From: DATFPQ01 sp035264765
Lineage (GTDB): Bacteria > Actinomycetota > Actinomycetes > Actinomycetales > Angustibacteraceae
DNA: 5,880 nt
Assembly (NCBI GenBank): GCA_035264765.1
Contig: DATFPQ010000162.1
Location: forward strand, 1 to 5,880
Direction: 5' to 3'
Shown: positions 1-5,091 of the stretch, piece after piece
Layout: each line of letters begins with the position of its first letter
How positions within the stretch are numbered: the stretch's first letter is position 1
Program-made: the position numbers and the translations under genes
Notes under the pieces: generated by a model
What the model was told of the DNA's origin: nothing
Database searches by the model: none
What the model saw: the letters and a program-made list of their open reading frames with translations, nothing else

Positions 1-1
1 G

Positions 2-1624
2 TTCGCCTTCGCGCGCGAGCTGGCGCGCCGGGTCGGCTGCCGGGTGGTCGTCACCGGGCGCTCGGCCCTGCCCGAGGGCGAGCCTTGGCTGACGGTGAGC
101 TCGGCCGAGTACGCCGCGCTCCGGCAGCAGCGGCTGCGGGATGCGGGTCCGGGGCGCGTCGGAGCGGTGCGGCGGGAGAACGAGCGGCGGGACGCGCTGC
201 GCGAGCTGGCCGCCAACCTGTCCGACGCCGCACGGTCCGGCCTGCCGGTCGATTACCGGGCGTGCGACTTCCTGGACGCCACCGCGGTCCAGAACCTGGT
301 GCGGTCCCTCGGCGACCGGCTTCGAGTCGTGGTGCACAACGCCGGCGTGGCGGCGCCCACCCGGCTGCGGAACAAGACCACGGACACCTCGGTGAGAGTG
401 GTCGAGTCGAAGCTGGTGCCGTTCGTGAACCTCGTCGAGGCGACGCGCGGCCGGTCGGTCGACTACTTCTGCAACGTGGGTTCGGTGGCCGGCCGGATGG
501 GCGGCATGATCGGTCAGATCGACTACGCGGCGGCCAACGAGGTGCTGAGCCGACTGGGCTTCTGGGCGCAGGAGACGCTCGGCCTCCCCGTGGCGACGCT
601 CTGCTGGACGACGTGGGAGCAGATCGGCCTGATCGCCAACTACGAGGCGGCCCTGCGCTACGGGGCGGCGATGAGCGTCCAGGAAGGCGTCACCCGCTGG
701 GTCGACGAGCTTCTTGCGGCCGAGCCGACGGAGGCCATGTTCCTGGGCCGTATCGGCACCGCGCTGGCGCCCACCCAGATCAAGGGTTTCCTGAAGTTCG
801 GTGACCACCCCGACCTGCCGTGGTTGATGTCCAGGCAGCACTACCTCGGCGTCGTCGAGGCGTACGCGCCGGCCCGGTCCCTGCGGTCGAGATCCGAGCT
901 CTTCGAGGCCAAGCACCCGTGCCTGAGCGACGTCACGCTGGCCGGCGACCCGATCCTCCCGGTCAGCCTGGTACTGGAGGGCGCGCTGTCGGTGGGGGAC
1001 TGGGTGGCGCCGGAGGGCTGGCCGCTGCTGCACCTGCGTGAGGTCCGGAACCTGCGGGTCGACCTCCCGGCGCTCGGGTTCGAGGGAGGCTCGGCCGTCG
1101 TCCTCAAGGCCGGTACGGGCGCCTGGGAGGGTGGGCGGTGGGTGGTCCGGGTCTCGCTCACGACCGTCGAGCGCCGGCCGCTGCTGAGCTGCGACCTGGT
1201 GTACCAGGCGGAGTCCGGGTCGGCGGAGCCCGCACCGCCGCCGCCGGGCGACCCAGCCCCGTGGGAGCCCGGCCCCGCCATCGGCCTCGGCTGGCGAGGC
1301 GTCGTGTACCGCCATGGGCCGTGGCTGCGAGCGGGCGACGAAGTAAGCACCCGCGTGTCGCCGGTGCACGACTCGGACGCCTGGGCGACGCCGTACCCCC
1401 CGCGCGCCGTGCTGCCATCCGCCGCGGTCGAGGCCATGGTCGAGGGCATCGTGCTGTCGTCGGCGCAGCCGGCCGCACAGACCCTCTATGCGGAGCGGAT
1501 CGAGTGGACGCCGACCGGCGCCCGCGAGCACCGGGTCGCCGGCCGCCCCGCCGACGGCAGCTGGTGGGTCACCGACTCGGAGGGGGCGGTGATCCTCCGA
1601 TGCGGCGGCGCCGTGCTGCGCTAA
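2..1624 (+). CDS. Iterative type I PKS / PUFA-synthase-like protein, C-terminal part (KR-DH), 5'-truncated
   Basis: The frame is open from base 2 to the TAA at 1622-1624 (540 codons), so the gene starts left of the window; the GTG at 44 lies inside the KR. The first part (to about 800) is a short-chain-dehydrogenase-type ketoreductase: strand plus TGRS near 53-64, a long helical insertion, an HNAG motif near 335-346, then the catalytic set Lys 410-412, Ser 482-484 and Tyr 524-526, with Asn 536-538 in YAAAN. The insertion and the GQIDYAAAN motif look PfaA/PUFA-synthase-like to me. From about 830 to the stop is a double-hotdog dehydratase fold: HPCLSDV...G....P at 914-961 and YRHGPW near 1307-1324. 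The DH active-site His is replaced by Val (932-934), and the second-half Asp position appears as Glu (1430-1432), so dehydration activity is doubtful. No carrier domain or thioesterase follows. The PKS nature is well supported; the subclass is inferred. Confidence 0.88.
   Translation, partial: FAFARELARRVGCRVVVTGRSALPEGEPWLTVSSAEYAALRQQRLRDAGPGRVGAVRRENERRDALRELAANLSDAARSGLPVDYRACDFLDATAVQNLVRSLGDRLRVVVHNAGVAAPTRLRNKTTDTSVRVVESKLVPFVNLVEATRGRSVDYFCNVGSVAGRMGGMIGQIDYAAANEVLSRLGFWAQETLGLPVATLCWTTWEQIGLIANYEAALRYGAAMSVQEGVTRWVDELLAAEPTEAMFLGRIGTALAPTQIKGFLKFGDHPDLPWLMSRQHYLGVVEAYAPARSLRSRSELFEAKHPCLSDVTLAGDPILPVSLVLEGALSVGDWVAPEGWPLLHLREVRNLRVDLPALGFEGGSAVVLKAGTGAWEGGRWVVRVSLTTVERRPLLSCDLVYQAESGSAEPAPPPPGDPAPWEPGPAIGLGWRGVVYRHGPWLRAGDEVSTRVSPVHDSDAWATPYPPRAVLPSAAVEAMVEGIVLSSAQPAAQTLYAERIEWTPTGAREHRVAGRPADGSWWVTDSEGAVILRCGGAVLR
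1577..1600 (+). promoter_or_regulatory. Shine-Dalgarno of the PPTase gene inside a possible hairpin
   Basis: The only purine-rich Shine-Dalgarno candidate for the PPTase start is GGAGGGG at 1579-1585, a rather long 14 nt before ATG 1600. The arms TCGGAGG (1577-1583) and CCTCCGA (1594-1600) are perfectly complementary across a 10-nt loop, so the ribosome site and the first base of the start codon could be paired. Ribosomes finishing the PKS would melt this stem, which would couple PPTase translation to PKS translation. The complementarity is seen directly; the regulatory role is inferred. Confidence 0.4.
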
Positions 1625-2343
1625 GAGACGGCGTCGCGGTCGAGGTCGTCGTCGCCCGCCTCGACCACCTGCGCCACGCCGGCCCTGGAGAGCTGGCGCA
1701 GTTCTGCACGCCCGACGAGCTGCAGCGGGTGGCTCGAATGCCGCAGCGCAACGGAGAGCGCGCGGTGCTTTCCCGGGGACTGCTGCGCGTGCTGCTCTCC
1801 GAACGGTTGGGGATTCCCCCTCACCGGGTCAAGCTGCTGCGCGACCGGACCGGCAAGCTCCGTTCGGGAGACGACGCGGACCTGCGCTTCAACGTCTCCG
1901 CCTCGCGGGACACGGCGGTCTACGCGTTCCGCTGCGGCGCCGAGGTCGGTGTGGACGTGGAGGCGATGGACACCGGGCTCGACGTCGGCGCGATCGCCCG
2001 CCAGTTCTGCCCGCCGGCGGAGGAAGCCGAGCTGATCAGCGCTCCCGAGGGCGTGCGCCGCGTCCGGTTCCTTCGGAGCTGGTGTCGCAAGGAGGCGCTG
2101 CTCAAGGCCCAGGGTTCCGGCCTGCGCCGCGTTCTGCATGAGATCGCCGCGCCGTCGGCAGCGCACGTCGCGCTACTGCCGGAGCCGTTCCCCGGGGAAC
2201 CGGGATGGGCGGTGTGCGACGTCGACGTCGGACCCGACCATGCCGCCGCCGTGGCGTCCCAGGGCACTGGGTGGGTGCCGGTCGTCCGCCGTCACACAGA
2301 GGTATCCCCAGCCGCTGTGCCGGCTCCGTCTGTCATCGGCTGA
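1600..2343 (+). CDS. Sfp-type 4'-phosphopantetheinyl transferase
   Basis: This 247-residue protein should transfer the phosphopantetheine arm of coenzyme A onto carrier-domain serines, most simply those of the PKS encoded just upstream. The Sfp-family motifs are present: RTGKL before residue 90, FNVSAS at 97-102, VGVDVE at 116-121 (metal ligands D119 and E121), and WCRKEALLK at 161-169 (E165 as third acidic ligand, K169). The usual His of the SHS motif is Ala101. ATG 1600 is chosen because it is the only start that precedes the first conserved strand; the frame upstream is non-coding shadow of the PKS. It overlaps the PKS end by 25 nt, in the -1 frame, suggesting translational coupling or an ancestral fusion split by a frameshift: enediyne PKSs carry this domain at the same place in one chain. 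The C-terminal tail from about residue 230 looks unstructured and Pro/Ala-rich. Function is well supported; the cognate carrier is inferred. Confidence 0.9.
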   Translation: MRRRRAALRDGVAVEVVVARLDHLRHAGPGELAQFCTPDELQRVARMPQRNGERAVLSRGLLRVLLSERLGIPPHRVKLLRDRTGKLRSGDDADLRFNVSASRDTAVYAFRCGAEVGVDVEAMDTGLDVGAIARQFCPPAEEAELISAPEGVRRVRFLRSWCRKEALLKAQGSGLRRVLHEIAAPSAAHVALLPEPFPGEPGWAVCDVDVGPDHAAAVASQGTGWVPVVRRHTEVSPAAVPAPSVIG

Positions 2344-2360
2344 CACCAGCCCCTTCCTCA

Positions 2361-2370
2361 CTCCTAGGAG
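2361..2370 (+). promoter_or_regulatory. Palindromic Shine-Dalgarno of the first SnoaL-like gene
   Basis: The ribosome binding site AGGAG (2366-2370) is the right half of the perfect 10-bp palindrome CTCCTAGGAG. Intramolecular folding would leave only a 3-bp stem, so strong occlusion is unlikely. It fixes the ATG at 2376 as the start against earlier in-frame codons inside the PPTase gene. Confidence 0.5.
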
Positions 2371-2375
2371 CCGGC

Positions 2376-2819
2376 ATGTACAAGCGGATCGTCGAGCACG
2401 TGGTGCTGCGCACGTGGCAGGCGCTGGACCGGCGAGACACGAAACCTGTGCTGCGGGGCTTCGCGCGGCGCTTCCTCTACGAGAACGTCGGGGCCGACCA
2501 TGCGTTCGGTGGCACCTTCCGCACGCGGGAAGAGGTATCGGCTCACTTCGACCTGTTGTTCCGGCTGCTCCCGGCGGTGGAGTTCTCGGTGCGCGACGTC
2601 CTGGTCTCCGGGTGCCCCCACTCCACCGCCGTCGTCGTGCGGGTCGGCATCGTCGCACCGCTGCCGGACGGCTCCATGTACGCCAACGAGCTGGTGCAGC
2701 AGCTGCGACTGCGCTGGGGCAAGGTGACCTCGGTCCGCGCCCTGGTCGACAACGTCCGGGCTCACGACGCCTGCGAGCGGATCGCCGCGGCGGGCGTGCT
2801 CACCCGCGCAGCGGCGTGA
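2376..2819 (+). CDS. SnoaL/NTF2-like polyketide cyclase-family protein (first copy)
   Basis: This is a 147-residue single-domain protein with the size and pattern of the SnoaL-like (NTF2 alpha+beta cone) family. It has an N-terminal helix with ALDRRD, RRFLYEN, a GT segment, a helical stretch to FRLLP (62-66), then three long strands with DG.MY.NELVQ.LRLRWG at residues 97-115. Family members include aldol cyclases of aromatic polyketides and other small-molecule isomerases or dehydratases, so the exact reaction is open. No signal peptide or membrane segment is seen, so it is probably cytosolic. The start has AGGAG at 2366-2370, 5 nt before the ATG. It lies 32 nt after the PPTase gene and 37 nt before the reductase gene, consistent with one operon. 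It is a gap-free paralog of the protein at 4559-5011 (about 40% identical by hand count). I infer that it acts on the product of the adjacent PKS. Confidence 0.8.
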   Translation: MYKRIVEHVVLRTWQALDRRDTKPVLRGFARRFLYENVGADHAFGGTFRTREEVSAHFDLLFRLLPAVEFSVRDVLVSGCPHSTAVVVRVGIVAPLPDGSMYANELVQQLRLRWGKVTSVRALVDNVRAHDACERIAAAGVLTRAAA

Positions 2820-2856
2820 CGGCCAGCCCAACCCTTACCCTTCGACAGGAGTTCTC

Positions 2857-3978
2857 ATGCAACGAGTCGTGGTTCTCGGAGCGAGCGGCTACACCGGGCG
2901 CCTGGCCGCTCAGGCGTGCGTCAGGCGCGGACTGAGCCCCGTCCTCGCCGGCCGCGACAGTGCGAAGCTGGAGTCGCTCGCGGTCCGGCTGGGTGGCGCG
3001 CTGGACGTCCAGGTGGCCGACGTCAACCGGCCCGAGTCGGTGCGTGCGCTGGTCGGCCCTGGGGACGTGCTGATGACGACGGTCGGGCCGTACCTGCACC
3101 TTGGCGAGACCGCCCTGCGGGCGGCCGTGGACGCCGGCGCGCACTACGTCGACCTCTGCGGCGAACCGCCGTTCATCAGCAGGACGTTCGACGAGTTCGG
3201 CCCCAGGGCGGAGGCCGGCGGCGCCACCCTGCTCCCGGCGTTCGGCCACGACTGGGTCCCCGGGAACCTTGCCGCAGCCCTCGCGCTGAGGGAGGCGGGG
3301 GAGGCTGCGAGGGGCGTCGAGATCGGCTACTTCGACTTTCTCCGCGGTCGGTGGTTCACCGGCGTCCCCATGTCGATCTTCACCAGCGGTACCCGCGCCA
3401 CCCTGGCGAGCGACGCGCCACCGGACAGCCACACCTTCGCCGGCGGCCGGGTGACGCACGCCCGGCTCGGCCAGCGCGTGCGCAGCTTCCAGGTGGACGG
3501 CCGGCGCATGTCTGCCGTCTCCTACGGGGCGACCGAGCACCTGGTACTGCGCCGGCTGGCGCCCCAGCTCACCGATGTCGAGGTCTACCTCGGCTGGTTC
3601 GGGCAGGCCAGCCGGCTGATGAGCGCCACCATCGGTGTCATGTCGGCCGCATCGCGGCTCCCAGGCGTCGGTTCCATGCAGCGACGCCGGTTCGCCAAGG
3701 CGCTGGAGGTCACGGGGGAAGGCCCGGACGACTGGCCGGCCGACGGCGTGTGCCGGACCGTCGCGATCGTGCGCGACGGCGGTGGGCGCGAGCTGTCCAG
3801 GGTCGACATCCAAGGTCCCGACAACGGTTACCAGCTGACGGGCGACCTCATGGCGTGGGCTGCGGACCGGCTCCTCGGGGGGTATGCGATCCGTGCCGGC
3901 GCCTGCGGGCCCGTCGACGGCTTCGGGCTCGACGTCGTCGAGAAGGAGCTCGCCGAGCTCGGCCTGCGCCGAGTGTGA
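2857..3978 (+). CDS. Saccharopine dehydrogenase-like NAD(P)-dependent oxidoreductase (possible trans-acting enoyl reductase)
   Basis: This 373-residue protein opens with a Rossmann nucleotide site, VVVLGASGYTG (residues 4-14), followed by LAGRD at 30-34, which is typical of the saccharopine dehydrogenase-like superfamily. Further family marks are TTVGPYLHLG at 74-83, HYVDLCGE at 96-103 and FGHDWVPGN at 129-137. The same superfamily contains the mycobacterial trans-acting enoyl reductase Rv2953, which reduces double bonds made by a lipid PKS. Because this gene follows PKS and PPTase genes, and the visible part of the PKS shows no enoyl reductase domain, a trans reductase role is reasonable but not proven. 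A carbonyl or imine reductase in tailoring is the main alternative; lysine metabolism is unlikely here. No membrane segment is apparent. The start has AGGAG at 2847-2851, 5 nt before the ATG. Family assignment is firm, substrate unknown. Confidence 0.85.
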   Translation: MQRVVVLGASGYTGRLAAQACVRRGLSPVLAGRDSAKLESLAVRLGGALDVQVADVNRPESVRALVGPGDVLMTTVGPYLHLGETALRAAVDAGAHYVDLCGEPPFISRTFDEFGPRAEAGGATLLPAFGHDWVPGNLAAALALREAGEAARGVEIGYFDFLRGRWFTGVPMSIFTSGTRATLASDAPPDSHTFAGGRVTHARLGQRVRSFQVDGRRMSAVSYGATEHLVLRRLAPQLTDVEVYLGWFGQASRLMSATIGVMSAASRLPGVGSMQRRRFAKALEVTGEGPDDWPADGVCRTVAIVRDGGGRELSRVDIQGPDNGYQLTGDLMAWAADRLLGGYAIRAGACGPVDGFGLDVVEKELAELGLRRV

Positions 3979-4068
3979 AGGAGCCGTCCGCTCACCGAGC
4001 CACGTAAAGCCTTGCTGTGCCAGCCGAGCCCTCCGACCTGGAGAGCCACACCAAGAGGGGAAAGCACC
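3979..4068 (+). other. Longest gap between genes, no recognisable element
   Basis: These 90 bases separate the reductase and SRPBCC genes. They hold the SRPBCC ribosome site GAGGGG (4055-4060) and a weak CTCC/GGAG pairing at 4031-4043. I see no convincing -35/-10 pair, operator repeat or terminator, so read-through from the upstream genes is the simplest reading, although an atypical actinomycete promoter cannot be excluded. Confidence 0.45.
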
Positions 4069-4527
4069 ATGCCCGTTGTCGAGGATCACACGTACATCGC
4101 CCGTGCGCCGGAGGAGGTGTTCCACTACCTCAGCCGGCCGGAGAACCTGCCACTGTGGGACTCGTCCATCGTTCAGGTGGAGCAGGTCGACCCCGGTCCG
4201 CTCGCGCGGGGGACGCGCTGGCGGGGCGTCAGCAAGATCATGGGCCGTCGCTTCGACTGGACCACCGAGGTGACCGACGTGCACCCCCCGAGCCGGATGG
4301 ACAGTCGGTCGATCGAGGGCAAGCTCACGTTCGCCGTCGTGTACTCGCTGAAGCCGGAGGGCGATGGGACCCGGCTGACCTACCGCGTCGAGGCGGCGTC
4401 CGGCCTTGGTGGTGTCTTCGGGCGGTTCGCTGACCCGCTCGTCCAGAGCGCCCAGTCCCGGTCCGTGCGCGCCAACCTGGAGCGGCTCGCGGGGCTCCTC
4501 GGCTCGTCCGCCGTCGTCGACAGCTGA
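4069..4527 (+). CDS. SRPBCC-family polyketide cyclase/dehydrase-like protein
   Basis: This 152-residue protein has the START/Bet v1-like (SRPBCC) pattern. It begins with a strand, VVEDHTYIARAPEEVFHYL, followed by the characteristic pair of short helices ending NLPLWD (residues 26-31). A run of antiparallel strands follows (W.GVSKIMG, FDWTTEVTDVHPPSRM, LTFAVVYSLKPEGDGTRLTYRVEA), then a long C-terminal helix (about 118-147). This hydrophobic-cavity fold includes aromatase/cyclases of aromatic polyketides as well as lipid carriers and stress proteins, so the reaction cannot be read from sequence. The ATG at 4069 is preferred to the TTG at 4012 because it begins just before the first strand and follows GAGGGG (4055-4060) by 8 nt. 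The gene lies 90 nt after the reductase gene and 31 nt before the second SnoaL-like gene. I infer a role in folding, cyclising or dehydrating the polyketide. Confidence 0.8.
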   Translation: MPVVEDHTYIARAPEEVFHYLSRPENLPLWDSSIVQVEQVDPGPLARGTRWRGVSKIMGRRFDWTTEVTDVHPPSRMDSRSIEGKLTFAVVYSLKPEGDGTRLTYRVEAASGLGGVFGRFADPLVQSAQSRSVRANLERLAGLLGSSAVVDS

Positions 4528-4558
4528 CGGCGCCGGTCGGGCAAGGAGCGGCGACGCC

Positions 4559-5011
4559 ATGTACCACGCGCTGGTTCGACGACGGGTCCGCCGACTGTAC
4601 GCGGCGCTGAACGACGCGGATCCGGTGCCGCTCGTGAGCTCCCTGGGTCCCCGGTTCGCGTACACGTTCGTCGGCAGCGGGCACCCGCTCGCCGGGACGC
4701 GACGGAACCTCCCCGACATGCGGGCGCAGATGGATCGCGTGCTGCGGCTGTTCCCCGGCCTGCGCTTCCACGTCGTCGACGTCGTGGTCACAGGGAGCCC
4801 TTGGCACACACGGCTGGCAGTCGTGCTGGAGGTGGATGCGCGGCTCGCCGACGGGAACCCGTACCACAACGACCTGGTGCAGCTCCTCTGGTTGCGCTGG
4901 GGACGCGCCTTCCAGGTCCGCACGGTCATCGACACCGCGCGGCTCACCGAGGCCTGTCGCCGGCTGGCCGCGGTGGGGATCTTGGAGGCCACCGCACCTC
5001 CGGTGAGCTGA
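4559..5011 (+). CDS. SnoaL/NTF2-like polyketide cyclase-family protein (second copy)
   Basis: This 150-residue protein is a clear paralog of the protein at 2376-2819. The two align without a gap for the first 142 residues, with about 57 identities by hand count, and the shared core DG..Y.N.LVQ.L.LRWG falls at the same residue numbers (97-115). The C-terminal half is the more conserved (about 37 of 81), including AC.R.AA.GIL near the end. Only the last few residues differ in length. The start ATG at 4559 has AAGGAG at 4543-4548, 10 nt upstream, and matches the MY start of its paralog. The family includes aldol cyclases and other small-molecule isomerases; the specific reaction is not known. 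The gene follows the SRPBCC gene by 31 nt, and a strong hairpin begins 16 nt after its stop, so it may be the last gene of the operon. Confidence 0.82.
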   Translation: MYHALVRRRVRRLYAALNDADPVPLVSSLGPRFAYTFVGSGHPLAGTRRNLPDMRAQMDRVLRLFPGLRFHVVDVVVTGSPWHTRLAVVLEVDARLADGNPYHNDLVQLLWLRWGRAFQVRTVIDTARLTEACRRLAAVGILEATAPPVS

Positions 5012-5027
5012 GCGGCGGCTAGCGAAA

Positions 5028-5059
5028 GTGTCCCTGGGACGACCCGGTCCCGGGGACAC
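5028..5059 (+). terminator. Strong inverted repeat, probable factor-independent terminator or mRNA processing hairpin
   Basis: The arms at 5028-5040 and 5047-5059 form a 13-bp stem with twelve Watson-Crick pairs and one G-U wobble (5035/5052) around a 6-nt loop. It starts 16 nt after the stop of the second SnoaL-like gene. There is no U-run after it, which is common for actinomycete hairpin terminators, but this also leaves open an attenuator or a transcript-stabilising stem. Only 32 nt separate it from the next start codon, so if it terminates fully, the aldo/keto reductase promoter would have to overlap it. Confidence 0.6.
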
Positions 5060-5091
5060 CGCCGTGCAACGACGAGAACTGGAGACATCCC

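Noticed and set aside
85..804. Second + strand open frame inside the KR region
   Set aside because: It is a frame shadow of the PKS: the translation is Arg/Gly/Ala-rich without motifs, whereas the other frame carries the full KR catalytic set.
1138..1599. Upstream extension of the PPTase frame
   Set aside because: This part overlaps the DH coding region and has no family motifs or plausible composition. The PPTase similarity begins only after ATG 1600.
1921..2267. Minus-strand small open frames across the PPTase gene and elsewhere
   Set aside because: They lie antisense to well-supported genes, show Arg/Ser/Pro-rich low-complexity translations and have no ribosome site or motif support.
2..2343. 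Firm assignment as an enediyne PKS (PKSE)
   Set aside because: KR-DH-PPTase order is suggestive, but the PPTase is a separate reading frame, the DH lacks its His, and none of the usual enediyne companion genes is in the window. The KS, AT and ACP domains are not visible.
4012..4017. TTGCTG as a -35 box before the SRPBCC gene
   Set aside because: No matching -10 hexamer was seen at proper spacing, and single hexamers of this kind are expected by chance.
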